DNA from: Rufibacter latericius
GTDB lineage: Bacteria; Bacteroidota; Bacteroidia; Cytophagales; Hymenobacteraceae
Length of the DNA stretch: 64,000 nt
Assembly: GCF_003721515.1 (NCBI RefSeq)
Contig: NZ_RJJD01000003.1
Coordinates: 124,001 to 188,000, forward strand
Direction of reading: 5' to 3'
Shown one piece after another: positions 27,125 through 35,929 of this stretch. The notes under the pieces are model-generated. The model saw only the letters and a program-made list of their open reading frames with translations, was not told the DNA's origin and did no database searches. How positions within the stretch are numbered: position 1 is the first letter of the stretch; each line of letters begins with the position of its first letter. A program made the translations under genes and the position numbers.

Positions 27125-27157
27125 AAAGGAGGGCCTGCCTTTGGCAAGCCCTCCTTT
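27125..27157 (-). terminator. Terminator of the small lipoprotein gene
   Basis: AAAGGAGGGC (27125-27134) pairs with GCCCTCCTTT (27148-27157), inner GCC/GGC pairs and loop TTT. On the minus strand TTTTTTG follows. 26 bp beyond the stop at 27183. Confidence 0.8.
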
Positions 27158-27182
27158 ATATAAATCCCTTTTATAACGGGTT

Positions 27183-27518
27183 CTAATGCTTTTTACCTTT
27201 TTTCTTTTTCCCACCGTAGTGACCATTGCCATTGCCGTGGCCTTTTCCGTGTTTCTTCTGCTGGCCTGGGGCATAGGCACGGGCAGATTGGTCACCGTTC
27301 ACCTTTTTGGCTTGTCCCGGAGGAAGGCCTCTGGTGGAGGAGTTGGTTCTACCGTCTGGGAAATGGATACCGGGGAATGAATCTGAGGTTCTTTGGCTTT
27401 TGGAAGTACGGGTACCGGTTGGGTAACGCGAACTGCTGGTGTTTTTGGAACTGGAGCAGGCAGCCGCACTAATCAGGAAAAGCACCAAAACCACTAATTG
27501 TACAATCTGTCTTTTCAT
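27183..27518 (-). CDS. Small basic lipoprotein
   Basis: 111 residues. Lipoprotein signal with lipobox ISAAAC (Cys at about 21), then a Ser/Thr/Arg-rich stretch and two related motifs, GLPPGQAKK and AYAPGQQKK, and a Gly-His-Lys tail ending KKKKGKKH. Short proteins with PPGQAKK/PGQxKK pairs are common in Bacteroidota and often misnamed; their function is unknown. The basic tail could bind anionic polymers or nucleic acid at the envelope (inference). Confidence 0.75.
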   Translation of the reverse strand: MKRQIVQLVVLVLFLISAAACSSSKNTSSSRYPTGTRTSKSQRTSDSFPGIHFPDGRTNSSTRGLPPGQAKKVNGDQSARAYAPGQQKKHGKGHGNGNGHYGGKKKKGKKH

Positions 27519-27695
27519 AATCTTTATCTGAGTTGCGAAATATTTTAAAAGGCAACTACAAGTATAAAGCCAAATAAATTATAAAAAGGGGTTCTCCGGC
27601 AATCATATAAAACAAACCCGGAAACGTTATCTCATCTGGCGGTGTTATTTCGTTACAAAAACAAGGATTTCCTTTCTTTCTCAGGGACTTACACC

Positions 27696-28868
27696 ATGTC
27701 TAAGCTGGTTGCCATTTTTTTTCTTTTTGTACTTTCTTTTCAGGTTTCGGGGCAGAATTACGCTGAACCACATGAGGTGTCTACCTCCGCCCCGGTGATT
27801 CCGGCTGCCCAGGCCAGAAGCATTGATGGTATTGCCCGGTTCATCAACACCCACTACAAATCACCCCAGGATAAAGTGAAAGCCATTTACCAGTGGCTTA
27901 CCTCCAACATTGCCTATGATGTGCAGGCGCTGTCGCGTATGCCGCTGTACTATGAAAAGCAGTCGCTCATTGCGCAGACGCTTATTACCAGAAAAGCCGT
28001 GTGCCAGGGCTATGCCGAGGTTTTCCATGAACTATGCGCCAAGACTGGTATTCCTTCTTACCTGATCACTGGGTTTGTAGTGCCCCGAGGAACTTCTGCG
28101 CCCATGTCGCATGCCTGGTGTGCCGCTAATCTGGGAGGCCAATGGTACCTCTTTGATCCTACCTGGGGAGCCGGAATGGTGGAGAGAGGGAAGTTTGTTC
28201 CGCGCATCAATCCGAAGTATTATATGGTGTCGCCCGCCAAAATGGTGCAGACGCACCTTCCGTTTGATCCCCTTTGGCAGTTTCTGGCCCAGCCTCTTAC
28301 CTACCAGGAATTCCTTACTTCCAGAGGTGCCGCGCCTCAACCCAGACCGGTTTTCCATTTCAAGGATTCCCTTGCCACCTATGAAGCGTCCTCTGAAAAA
28401 GCGCAACTTACAGGTGCCATCAGAAGAATAGAAATCCAGCCTACGATTCCCGCGGTGGCTCTTGACCAGTTGAACCACCTGAAAAAGAACCTTTCGGTTG
28501 TGCGCGAAAACGAGACCATTGACTTGTACAACGAAGCCGTGGTTTCCTTCAACACCGGCATAGAACAACTAAACCAATTTATTCAGTACCGGAACAACCG
28601 GTTTCAACCGATCAAGCCTGACCAGGAACTTCGGCAGATGACAAACGACCTTAACTCTCAGTTCAGCCAGACCAAACGCCTTCTCCAGAAGATCAAACCC
28701 GCCGATAATACAAATCTCTTTTTGTCTTTACAGAACATGAAGGCCATGGTAGAGAAGGCTTTTGTCCAGGTAGCGAAACAGGAAATATTTTTAAAAAGGT
28801 ACCTGAAAACTCCCGCAAGCCAGCGCCACACCTTGTTTTACCGACAAGCCTTAGCCGATAAGAACTGA
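27696..28868 (+). CDS. Exported transglutaminase-like protein
   Basis: 390 residues from ATG 27696 (an earlier ATG at 27642 lacks a signal peptide). Signal peptide MSKLVAIFFLFVLSFQVSGQ. The transglutaminase/cysteine-protease-like core has its triad: Cys in RKAVCQGYAEVF, His in MSHAWCAANL, Asp in YLFDPTWGAG. The C-terminal ~200 residues are helical, charged and without recognised domain. Related proteins are periplasmic peptidases or accessory envelope proteins; the substrate is unknown. Confidence 0.85.
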   Translation: MSKLVAIFFLFVLSFQVSGQNYAEPHEVSTSAPVIPAAQARSIDGIARFINTHYKSPQDKVKAIYQWLTSNIAYDVQALSRMPLYYEKQSLIAQTLITRKAVCQGYAEVFHELCAKTGIPSYLITGFVVPRGTSAPMSHAWCAANLGGQWYLFDPTWGAGMVERGKFVPRINPKYYMVSPAKMVQTHLPFDPLWQFLAQPLTYQEFLTSRGAAPQPRPVFHFKDSLATYEASSEKAQLTGAIRRIEIQPTIPAVALDQLNHLKKNLSVVRENETIDLYNEAVVSFNTGIEQLNQFIQYRNNRFQPIKPDQELRQMTNDLNSQFSQTKRLLQKIKPADNTNLFLSLQNMKAMVEKAFVQVAKQEIFLKRYLKTPASQRHTLFYRQALADKN

Positions 28869-29307
28869 ACCATCGGAAAAATCGATTTGAAGTGCGTTCT
28901 GTTTAGGGCCTGTTTTTTGGAATACGGCCCCTAAACGTATCTGAGCTCCATTAAGGCCTCCATTTACTTCTAGCAATCCCCCAAAATACTGCTCTATGGC
29001 TATTCACACGGCTCTTAGCAATAGGTGTACTTGCTGCAAACTCGTCACTACATCTTCGCGGCTAATGATCTATTATGCAAATACATTGGAAAATTAAACA
29101 GCCGTTGGGAAAATACAGGAAAGACAAGCCTTAGCCGCAAACCAGGTAGTAAGGCCAAAATAGTTTGTAAAAAGTGGCTTGTGAGGGAAGGATTGGGTTA
29201 CTTTGATCCGTTTTTATACGTAGGAAGAAAGTAGGTACCTACAGTGAATTCACGTTGAAAGCAAAAGAATAGTACCTTTGTGTCATCCATGGACATTACT
29301 CACTCCA
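28869..29307. other. Intergenic region with HC36 copy
   Basis: 439 bp. Contains the HC36 copy at 28901-28936 and, at 29273-29280, a TACCTTTG that is a plausible -7 element for the gene at 29308. A 69-codon frame at 29025-29234 has no recognisable features and is not called. Confidence 0.5.
28901..28936. repeat. HC36 palindrome
   Basis: GTTTAGGGCC, TGTTTT, GGCCCC, TAAAC in 36 nt, 32 bp after the transglutaminase-like gene, between plus-strand genes. Confidence 0.7.
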
Positions 29308-29748
29308 ATGACGAAAGTTGAACTGAAGAAACCGAATGGAGATGTCTTCCTCATTGCTGAGCGGACCCAAAATAACGAATACATTCATGCCCAATGGGTT
29401 GGCATCCAGACCTTAGATACTGTGATGCAGGGTGGCACCCATTATATCAAGATGCTGCAGGAGCAGCCGTGCCCCCGTTTGCTGAACAACCACAAAGAAT
29501 TGATTGGACCCTGGAACGTAGCCAACGACTGGATTGTGCAGTTCTGGACTCCTAAAGTCATGGAACTTGGTTTACAGTACATGAGCCAGGTGCTGGCCCC
29601 CGGAATTTACGGCCAGATGTCGTTTCACCAGCTACACCAGCACATTGGTGATAAATTCCAGATCAAAATGTTTGAAGAAGTGGCACCCGCTCTTGACTGG
29701 CTGATGCAGGTAGGAAATGAAAACACCATCTTTTCTTCAGGCAGGTAA
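29308..29748 (+). CDS. STAS-like hypothetical protein
   Basis: 146 residues from ATG 29308 (MTKVELKKPNGDVF), about 27 nt after a TACCTTTG -7 element. Alternating strands and helices (LIAERTQNNEYIHAQWVGI, LLNNHKELIGPWNVANDW, VLAPGIYGQMSFHQLHQHI, MFEEVAPALDWLM) resemble small SpoIIAA/STAS-like proteins found in Hymenobacteraceae. No DSSG phospho-loop, so not a classical anti-sigma antagonist. Function unknown. Terminated by the hairpin at 29769-29803. Confidence 0.75.
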   Translation: MTKVELKKPNGDVFLIAERTQNNEYIHAQWVGIQTLDTVMQGGTHYIKMLQEQPCPRLLNNHKELIGPWNVANDWIVQFWTPKVMELGLQYMSQVLAPGIYGQMSFHQLHQHIGDKFQIKMFEEVAPALDWLMQVGNENTIFSSGR

Positions 29749-29768
29749 CAGCAGAAATCAAGGCACCA

Positions 29769-29803
29769 AAAAAGGCATCTCTTTAGAATGGAGATGCCTT
29801 TTT
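29769..29803 (+). terminator. Terminator after the STAS-like gene
   Basis: 13-bp stem (29769-29781 with 29791-29803) ending in a TTTTT run. Confidence 0.85.
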
Positions 29804-29804
29804 A

Positions 29805-29840
29805 GTTTTCAGGTTAGTTATCTTAAAATGGGCCCTAAGC
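29805..29840. repeat. HC36 palindrome
   Basis: GTTTTCAGG, GTTATC, AAAATGGGCCC, TAAGC in 36 nt, 2 nt right of a terminator and 2 nt from the minus-strand stop. Confidence 0.6.
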
Positions 29841-29841
29841 G

Positions 29842-30888
29842 CTACGGTACCTCCAGCACCACATCTCCCCCTACCGCATAGCCAACACAGGTGAGGACAA
29901 GCCCTCGGTTAACTTCCCTCTCGGTGAGCACTTCATTATATGACATCCAGACTTTGCCTTGCCGGCAGGTAGCAGCGCAGTTCCCGCATCGGCCGGCTTC
30001 ACAGCTGTAGGGCAAGGCTATCCCCGCTTTTTTCGCCGATTGTAAAATGGTATCGGGGTACTGGGTTTGCAGGCGATGTACCTGGTCTTGGTATATGATT
30101 TCAAGAGTATGCAGATAGGTATCCGGTGGAGTAACTTTCACCTGGATTTTAGTGGTACTGAAAGTCTCCTGGCGGATGTTGGCCGCTGGCACTCCTATTT
30201 CCCTTAGGCCATAGAGACACAGGCGCCGGTAATTTTCAGGCCCACATACATAACATAATACTTCAGCCGAAGACACTTTGCTGTATTGCCGCACCAGTTG
30301 CTTTAAAAGTTCTTTGTGCAAGCGGGCCTGGTTTAACCTGGGCGAATTACTGAACAGGAAATGAAGCACAAACCGATTTGGATGTTCTTTTCCCAGTTGC
30401 GTTAACTCCTGCCGGTAAATAGTCACTTCAGGGCTTTGGTTGCTGTACACCAGCACCACCGAAATGTCGGGATGCCCGTGGAGCAGCGTTTTCAATAAGG
30501 AGTATATAGGAGTGATGCCACTCCCGGCGGCCCAGAAGAACACCTGTCCGTAGGTAGAAAGATCCTCGGGCAAAGTGAAGAAACCGGCCGCGCCAATGGT
30601 CTGGATTTGGTCGCCCACCTTGGCCTGGTCAATCAACTTACGGGAAAGAAAACCGTTCTCCACGCGTTTTACCCCAATCGCCAGGGATTCACCCAGCACC
30701 GGGGCCGAGGTGATGGAATACGACCTCCTGATTTCCTCCTTTTTTCCCTGGGTCACTAAAGTGAGGTACTGACCAGCCACGTAGGAAATAGCCTTGGCAT
30801 CTTCTCCCCCGAAAACAAAGGTTTTCACCCCGGGCAATTCTTCTCTGATCTGGGTAATGGTAAGCGAGTGATACGTAGAATCCATCAA
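29842..30888 (-). CDS. Flavin/2Fe-2S oxidoreductase (ferredoxin-NADP reductase type)
   Basis: 348 residues. The FAD domain has RRSYSITSAP (about 54-63) and the NAD(P) domain WAAGSGITPIYSLL (about 119-132) plus CYVCGPENY. The C-terminal plant-type 2Fe-2S ferredoxin domain has CEAGRCGNCAATC with a later Cys in LTCVGYA, all four ligands. This order (reductase then ferredoxin) is seen in PaaK-type and similar electron-transfer proteins. No oxygenase partner is adjacent, so its electron acceptor is unknown. Start may be the second Met. Confidence 0.88.
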   Translation of the reverse strand: MMDSTYHSLTITQIREELPGVKTFVFGGEDAKAISYVAGQYLTLVTQGKKEEIRRSYSITSAPVLGESLAIGVKRVENGFLSRKLIDQAKVGDQIQTIGAAGFFTLPEDLSTYGQVFFWAAGSGITPIYSLLKTLLHGHPDISVVLVYSNQSPEVTIYRQELTQLGKEHPNRFVLHFLFSNSPRLNQARLHKELLKQLVRQYSKVSSAEVLCYVCGPENYRRLCLYGLREIGVPAANIRQETFSTTKIQVKVTPPDTYLHTLEIIYQDQVHRLQTQYPDTILQSAKKAGIALPYSCEAGRCGNCAATCRQGKVWMSYNEVLTEREVNRGLVLTCVGYAVGGDVVLEVP

Positions 30889-31020
30889 AAGAATACTTTC
30901 AAGCCAAATAATCTCTAAACGGATTTAAGGTTGGCAGAGACAATTTAGATTTTGAAAGATTCACTTCCTGCTTGAGGACAAGGCCTTCCCAAAGTTTTTG
31001 AAAGCCCCACTTCTACCCTA

Positions 31021-31066
31021 CTTCCGTTTAAGGGCTTTATTATCAAAAATAGCCTCAAAACGGAAG
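31021..31066. repeat. HC36 palindrome with outer stem
   Basis: Core 31026-31061 (GTTTAAGGGC, TTATTATC, AAAAATAGCC, TCAAAAC) with outer CTTCC/GGAAG arms. It lies between two minus-strand genes but keeps the plus-strand polarity. Confidence 0.65.
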
Positions 31067-31136
31067 CAAGCTAAACTTCTCCTTCCCCGGGTGGAATCCA
31101 TCAGGTCACCAGGAGGAGGAGAAGGTTCAACCCAAT

Positions 31137-33623
31137 CTAGTTGTTTGAATCGCCGTCAGACTTGGCGTCATCGTTGTTGATTTTCTTTTTACGCTTGGGC
31201 TGGGTTTTCGCGGTGATTTTCCCAAACTTATAGCTGGCCCCTACTTTCACCTGTCGGTTATAGATATACATGGTATTGACCTGTTCGGCCGATGGTGTTT
31301 TGAAGATATTCCGCTGCCGCAGTGAGGCAGAGAATGGGTTGTCCACTCCTACCGTGATGCTTCCGTTTTTATTTAAGATGTCTTTTTTCAAAGCGAGGTT
31401 AAAAACAGCGAAAGAAGAAGTTCTGCCCTGAAGGGTTACCCGGCGTCCATTGAACTGCCCAAAAACCTGCGCACTGATTCCCTTCCCGAAAACATACGAG
31501 GTATTCAGGTTGGCATTGTACATTACGCTGGCGTTAGAGGCATTCAGGAGCGAAGTTTCGCTTTGCAGGTCCAGGTAGAACACGTTCAAATTCGCACTGA
31601 CGTTACCCTTCTTAAGGAACTTCATGCTGCTGAACAAACTAAGTCCGTAGCTGGCATTCCGCCCGATGTTTGCGAACCGGGTGTAGTTCACGCCTTCATC
31701 GGTGGGCAGAGTATAGGCCTCAATAGAATTGTTGGTTTGCCGCCAGAAAGCGGTGGCATTAACGGAGAACCCGCTTTTGAAAAACGTGCTGTAGCCCACT
31801 TCATAGGCATTGGTGATCTCGGCGTTCAGGTTAGGATTTCCCACCTGGATGTTAAAGGTGTCGGCGCGGTTTTCATAGGGATTAAGCAGACCCAACTGCG
31901 GGCGCTGGATGCGTTTGGTGTAGTTGAACTTCAGCGTCTGGTTGTTTTTCAGGGCTTTAGAGACGGCAAAGCTGGGAATAAAGTTATCGTAGCTCTGCGC
32001 CACAGAGGTCTGGGTTGAGGTAAAGTCGCCGTCTACCTTGGTGTGTTCATAGCGGGTTCCCAACTTGAAGTTGTATTTCTTGTTCACACTGAATTCATAG
32101 GAAGCATAGGCCGCCCCCACATTCTGGTGATAGGCAAAAACATCGGTCCGGGAGGGTTCTGTCACAAAGGGAGCTGCCGCAGGATTGGCCACCAGAAACT
32201 GGTAATCACTCTCTACATAGCGCAGAATGGCTTTTCCGCCCACTTCCAGCAGGTGCTTGTTTTTGAACGGATGCGTGTAATCTACCTGAAACGTTTTCTC
32301 CTCATTGTAGGCATCGTTCAGGTTCTGCTCTTTCAAGGCCAACTGCTGATCCAGGTTGTAGACATCGGCGAGATTGGAATTCTCTCTGTCGTTGCGGCTC
32401 AACAAACCCAGAACGCTCAGTTCACGTCCTGGTTGGGCAAATTGCTGGGTGAAATCAAGGTTGATGTCGTAGTTCATGTTATCGAACTGGTTTCGGTTCA
32501 CCCGGGTATTGCTCCCGATGACGCCTCCGTTCAGGTATTGGGTGGAGGTTTGGGTTGTCAGATAAACAAACTCGCCGCTCTGCATCCTAACTCCAGCCGA
32601 CAGGCTGCTTCTTTTGGTAAGTTCATAGTCGGCCCCGAACTGCAGCATCTGGAACTCGCCCTCGCGTTTGCCTTTCATAGACTGGCTCAGGCGATCAATA
32701 CCGGGAATGCCGCGGTACACGGTTTCGCGGATGTTTTCGGCGGGATTATTGCGCCAGTTGTACCCCAGGCTGGTATTCACCCCTAATTTACCCTTGCGGT
32801 AATTCACCGTTCCGTTCACAACACTAATGCGGTTTCCGTAGGAAGCGTTCACCATGCCGTTTACCCCCTGCAGGTTGTTTTTCTTGGTAATGATGTTGAC
32901 GATTCCGGCCGTACCCTCGGCATCATACTTCGCCGAGGGACTGGTGATGATTTCCACGCTTTTGATCATATCTGACGGAATCTGCTGCAGAGCATCGGCC
33001 ACGCTGCTTGCCATTACCGCCGATGGTTTGTTGTTGATCAACACCCTGATGTTGGAGCTACCGCGCAGGGCCACGTTCCCTTCCAGATCAACGGTCAACC
33101 CGGGCACTTTCTTCAGGACATCGGTGGCGGTACCCCCGGCGTTGGTGATGTCTTTTTCGGCGTTGTACACCATGCGGTCCACCTTTTCCTCCACCAGAAG
33201 TTTATCGCCTACCACTGAAACCTCGTCTAACGTCCTAGCTCCTCCCTTCAGGGCCACTACCCCAATGTTCACCTCTTCTTTGTTGCCCACCGTGATGTTG
33301 TCAAACACCTTGGTTTCAAAGCCCAGAAAACTCACCGACAACTTATATTGTCCTTCCGCAACCTTCCCCAGAGAGAACCTTCCTTTATCATCAGACACGG
33401 TGCCGTCTACCGTTTTCCCTGATGCTTTCTCTACCAGGGAAATGGTGGCAAATTCAATGGGTTTCTGGCCCGTTTCCTCCAAAATCACCCCGGCAATTTT
33501 CCCGTTTCCTTTAGGGGTTGGTTGTGCGGCAACGGCCATTGATTTGGGAGGAGTGGGTGCCTGGGCAAAAGTTTGGTGCGCGCACAGAATTCCGGCTACC
33601 GCCATGAGTAGTACTTTTTTCAT
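31137..33623 (-). CDS. TonB-dependent-receptor-like outer-membrane beta-barrel protein
   Basis: 828 residues. Signal peptide (about 1-20, ends QTFAQ). Carboxypeptidase-regulatory-like Ig domain (about 40-115: GKIAGVILEETGQKPIEFATI...). Plug-like domain (about 125-230: NAEKDITNAGGTATDVLKKVPG, VEIITSPSAKYDAEGTAGIVNI). Then a large barrel of the outer-membrane beta-barrel family (KRIQRPQLGLLNPYENR is typical). The C-terminal end is a basic/acidic tail (KTQPKRKKKINNDD...) rather than a closing strand aromatic. No TonB box or SusD partner was seen, so the ligand is unknown. Confidence 0.9.
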   Translation of the reverse strand: MKKVLLMAVAGILCAHQTFAQAPTPPKSMAVAAQPTPKGNGKIAGVILEETGQKPIEFATISLVEKASGKTVDGTVSDDKGRFSLGKVAEGQYKLSVSFLGFETKVFDNITVGNKEEVNIGVVALKGGARTLDEVSVVGDKLLVEEKVDRMVYNAEKDITNAGGTATDVLKKVPGLTVDLEGNVALRGSSNIRVLINNKPSAVMASSVADALQQIPSDMIKSVEIITSPSAKYDAEGTAGIVNIITKKNNLQGVNGMVNASYGNRISVVNGTVNYRKGKLGVNTSLGYNWRNNPAENIRETVYRGIPGIDRLSQSMKGKREGEFQMLQFGADYELTKRSSLSAGVRMQSGEFVYLTTQTSTQYLNGGVIGSNTRVNRNQFDNMNYDINLDFTQQFAQPGRELSVLGLLSRNDRENSNLADVYNLDQQLALKEQNLNDAYNEEKTFQVDYTHPFKNKHLLEVGGKAILRYVESDYQFLVANPAAAPFVTEPSRTDVFAYHQNVGAAYASYEFSVNKKYNFKLGTRYEHTKVDGDFTSTQTSVAQSYDNFIPSFAVSKALKNNQTLKFNYTKRIQRPQLGLLNPYENRADTFNIQVGNPNLNAEITNAYEVGYSTFFKSGFSVNATAFWRQTNNSIEAYTLPTDEGVNYTRFANIGRNASYGLSLFSSMKFLKKGNVSANLNVFYLDLQSETSLLNASNASVMYNANLNTSYVFGKGISAQVFGQFNGRRVTLQGRTSSFAVFNLALKKDILNKNGSITVGVDNPFSASLRQRNIFKTPSAEQVNTMYIYNRQVKVGASYKFGKITAKTQPKRKKKINNDDAKSDGDSNN

Positions 33624-34012
33624 ACGTTTGTTGATTAAGAATAGTAAAGAATCACCTATCAGATTAAACTCCGGCCTACTTCTAAAGGTCCTGTTCCAGG
33701 AGTAGGTTAAGACCGAGAGTGAAAGTATTCATGGTTCAAGATTAGCTACCCCCGAGCGCTTTGGAAATAAAATGTGATGAAATCCCTAAAAAATGTGACA
33801 AACCAGAACTTTGCCTTTTAGTGAATCTATCTGTTTAAAGTCAATTTTCTTGTTTAAAAAGAACTGTCCTTAAAGCAAAGGGCAAGCACGTTCCATTGCC
33901 CTGTGAAAACAGGTCGTAAATGTTACCGTTATAAAAGAACCGAAGCAGCTTACCTATTAAAAGCTATCACCTGATTTAAGCCTAATTTGGAGAAAATACC
34001 ATTAAAACAGCA
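33624..34012. other. Divergent intergenic region
   Basis: 389 bp between the barrel gene and the MsrA-like gene. No ORF. Sequence at about 33833-33876 (GTTTAAAG, ATTTTC, AAAAAG, TGTCC, TTAAAGC) may be a longer decayed HC36 relative. I saw no consensus promoter in either direction. Confidence 0.4.
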
Positions 34013-34690
34013 ATGAGACCTCCAGAACAAACCACCTCCGTCCAAAATCCAGTAAAAGGGGAATCATCCTTAGTGACCTTCAGCATGGGTTGCTTCTGGA
34101 AACCAGAGGCATTGTTTGGAGGGGTGGAAGGCGTACAGAAAACCTGGGTAGGTTATGTCGGCGGAGATTCAGATAATCCTACTTACTGGAATCTTGGACA
34201 ACATATTGAGACAGTTCAACTGGAGATAAATACTTCACTGGTAAGTTACAGACAGCTTCTGGACCTATTCTTCACCAACCACTCCCCTACTAAAGCACCC
34301 TGGAAAAGACAATATACCTCCGCTATCTTCTTCCGCTCGCCGGGGCAGGAAGAAATAATACGGCAACGCATCGCCCAGGAAGAAAAAAAGATACAGCAGA
34401 AGCTATTCACCTTGGTTCTTCCCTTTCAAAAGTTCTATTTGGCAGAAGAACGTCATCAGAAATGGTACCTGCAGCGCAACCCTGCTTTAAGAAGCGAGTT
34501 ACTCAAAAGCTTTCCTAATTTCCCTGAGTTTCTGAACTCCACCGCTGCCTCTCAGCTGAACGCTTACCTGGCGGGGTTCTGGCCAAAACCCAAAGCAGAG
34601 TTCTTGTTACAAAAAATGCCGTTGAGCGAAGCCAGAAAACAAATCATCTTAGCTCAACCCCTCCTACGAAACGTAGCCCATTGTTCCTGA
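34013..34690 (+). CDS. MsrA-like peptide-methionine (S)-S-oxide reductase, divergent
   Basis: 225 residues. The catalytic-Cys motif appears as SMGCFWKPEALFGGVEGV (Cys about 28), then WVGYVGGDSDNPTY. The usual GHAE becomes GQHIE and the DxGxQYRSAIF loop is shortened to KRQYTSAIF. The C-terminal half is longer and diverged. A single late Cys in the final HCS could act as resolving residue. Family membership is clear; activity is likely but less certain than for a canonical MsrA. Not adjacent to the msrB genes at 38 kb but in the same neighbourhood. Confidence 0.8.
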   Translation: MRPPEQTTSVQNPVKGESSLVTFSMGCFWKPEALFGGVEGVQKTWVGYVGGDSDNPTYWNLGQHIETVQLEINTSLVSYRQLLDLFFTNHSPTKAPWKRQYTSAIFFRSPGQEEIIRQRIAQEEKKIQQKLFTLVLPFQKFYLAEERHQKWYLQRNPALRSELLKSFPNFPEFLNSTAASQLNAYLAGFWPKPKAEFLLQKMPLSEARKQIILAQPLLRNVAHCS

Positions 34691-34715
34691 AACGCATTTC
34701 TAAACTATGAAAAGC

Positions 34716-34762
34716 CTCCTTCGTTTTGAGTTGATTTTGCCAAAACAAGCGGTAAACGGAGG
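34716..34762. repeat. HC36 palindrome with outer stem
   Basis: Core 34723-34757 (GTTTTGAG, GATTTTGCC, AAAACAAGCGG, TAAAC) with outer CCTCC and GGAGG arms. Convergent space between the MsrA-like gene and the minus-strand operon end. Confidence 0.65.
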
Positions 34763-34785
34763 TGTCTTGCTTAGGGAACCTTATT

Positions 34786-35523
34786 CTACTTCTTGTTAAG
34801 ATAAGCCAAAGCAGCACCGGTGAAATCTGCTCGGGCACTATCTGAGAATTGGTAAGCCACTGACGGAATCACCACATCATTCATGTGTAAGAAGCTTTTG
34901 TTTCTAATATCCAAAGCGGCTGAATTGATTTGGTTTCCTTTGCCAAGGAAAAGCTTTGAACCGCTTCCTTGGGTAGCGCCCACAATCGCGTGAAGATTAT
35001 TGAGTTTCGTTTTGACCAATTTCACTGCCGTGCCATGGTCCTGTTGAAGGCTGAGGCTGTCTTGTTTAAAACCTTCTATTGATACAATTTTAGAACCGTA
35101 AGGGTTGTCATCAAACAAGTCCACCTGTGGTTTTCCTTTTAAGGTGTAGCGCGCCGAAGTAGTCAGGTTAGTTAGTTCAGGGCAGGAAATGTACACCACA
35201 TAGCGCCCGTTCGACCAGATTGCCTCGTCCTTTTGGTTCACATCCACCACCAGTTTATTGCCTTGTTGCTTTACCTGTACACTTTCCTGAACTCGGTTGT
35301 GCAAAAAGACTTTGTAGGGGCCTTGCTCAATTTTCACACTTATCTTACTGCCGCCGTTCACCTCTACCACCTGAAAGTTGGTATAATTCTGAGAAACAAA
35401 ACCAGCCAGCGGATCTTTGTAATTCCCTGTTTCAAACTCCGCCTTCATGACGAAATTGAATGCCGTTAAGGAGCCAAGGAATAAAACCAAAGCTGCCACT
35501 ATTAAAATAGTACTTCTTTTCAT
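34786..35523 (-). CDS. Exported DUF2807-like (head GIN-type) protein
   Basis: 245 residues with an N-terminal signal or anchor (about 5-23). The remainder has the repetitive short-strand pattern of putative auto-transporter adhesin head proteins (GIN domain): FQVVEVNGGSKISVKIEQGPYKV, VKQQGNKLVVDV, TLKGKPQVDLFDDN, SLSLQQDHGTAVKLVKTKLNNL. Last gene of a four-gene minus-strand operon (ABC ATPase, membrane protein, GntR regulator, this protein), 10 bp after the regulator stops. Role is probably envelope-associated; no enzyme motif. Confidence 0.75.
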   Translation of the reverse strand: MKRSTILIVAALVLFLGSLTAFNFVMKAEFETGNYKDPLAGFVSQNYTNFQVVEVNGGSKISVKIEQGPYKVFLHNRVQESVQVKQQGNKLVVDVNQKDEAIWSNGRYVVYISCPELTNLTTSARYTLKGKPQVDLFDDNPYGSKIVSIEGFKQDSLSLQQDHGTAVKLVKTKLNNLHAIVGATQGSGSKLFLGKGNQINSAALDIRNKSFLHMNDVVIPSVAYQFSDSARADFTGAALAYLNKK

Positions 35524-35533
35524 GACTTTCCAC

Positions 35534-35914
35534 TTAAGGGTTAAGGGTGAAATGTTCTGATTTGAATTGTTCGTAGCGTTCCTGAAGTTCTTCCAGGGGA
35601 ATGTCTAACAGGAAGACATTGCGGAAAAACTCGGGCAAATCTTGTTGCAGGAAGCGCTCTTTCCGGTGTTTCTTCACCTTGCTTACGCCGTCTGCGTCTA
35701 CAAAAAAGCCTATTCCTCTCTTGTTGTAAATAACCTCCTGGTTTTGGAGGTATTCAAAGGTGCGCATGACCGTGTTGGGGTTTACCTGCAGTTCCACCGC
35801 TAATTCACGTACAGACGGTATTTTATCATCGGGTTGCCATTTGCCCAGCAATATGTTCTCACTCACGTACGCGGCTATCTGCAGGTAAATGGCTTCGTTG
35901 TTTCTAAATTCCAT
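35534..35914 (-). CDS. GntR-family (YtrA-type) transcriptional regulator
   Basis: 126 residues, the short YtrA type: a winged-helix domain (IYLQIAAYVSENILLGKW, IPSVRELAVELQVNPNTVMRTFEYLQ) and only a ~40-residue tail instead of a large effector domain. YtrA-type regulators are usually encoded with the ABC transporter they repress. Here it lies third in the ABC operon, and a matching palindrome (37560-37579) lies at the operon promoter, so autorepression is likely. Confidence 0.9.
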   Translation of the reverse strand: MEFRNNEAIYLQIAAYVSENILLGKWQPDDKIPSVRELAVELQVNPNTVMRTFEYLQNQEVIYNKRGIGFFVDADGVSKVKKHRKERFLQQDLPEFFRNVFLLDIPLEELQERYEQFKSEHFTLNP

Positions 35915-35929
35915 AGTCTTTGGTTTACC

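Noticed and set aside
29025-29234. 69-codon frame in the gap before the STAS-like gene
   Set aside because: No recognisable feature, no promoter match and unlike the coding composition of its neighbours.
32043-33705. Long plus-strand frames (247 and 283 codons) opposite the outer-membrane barrel gene
   Set aside because: They are antisense shadows of a gene with a clear signal peptide, plug and barrel pattern; their own products have no domain.
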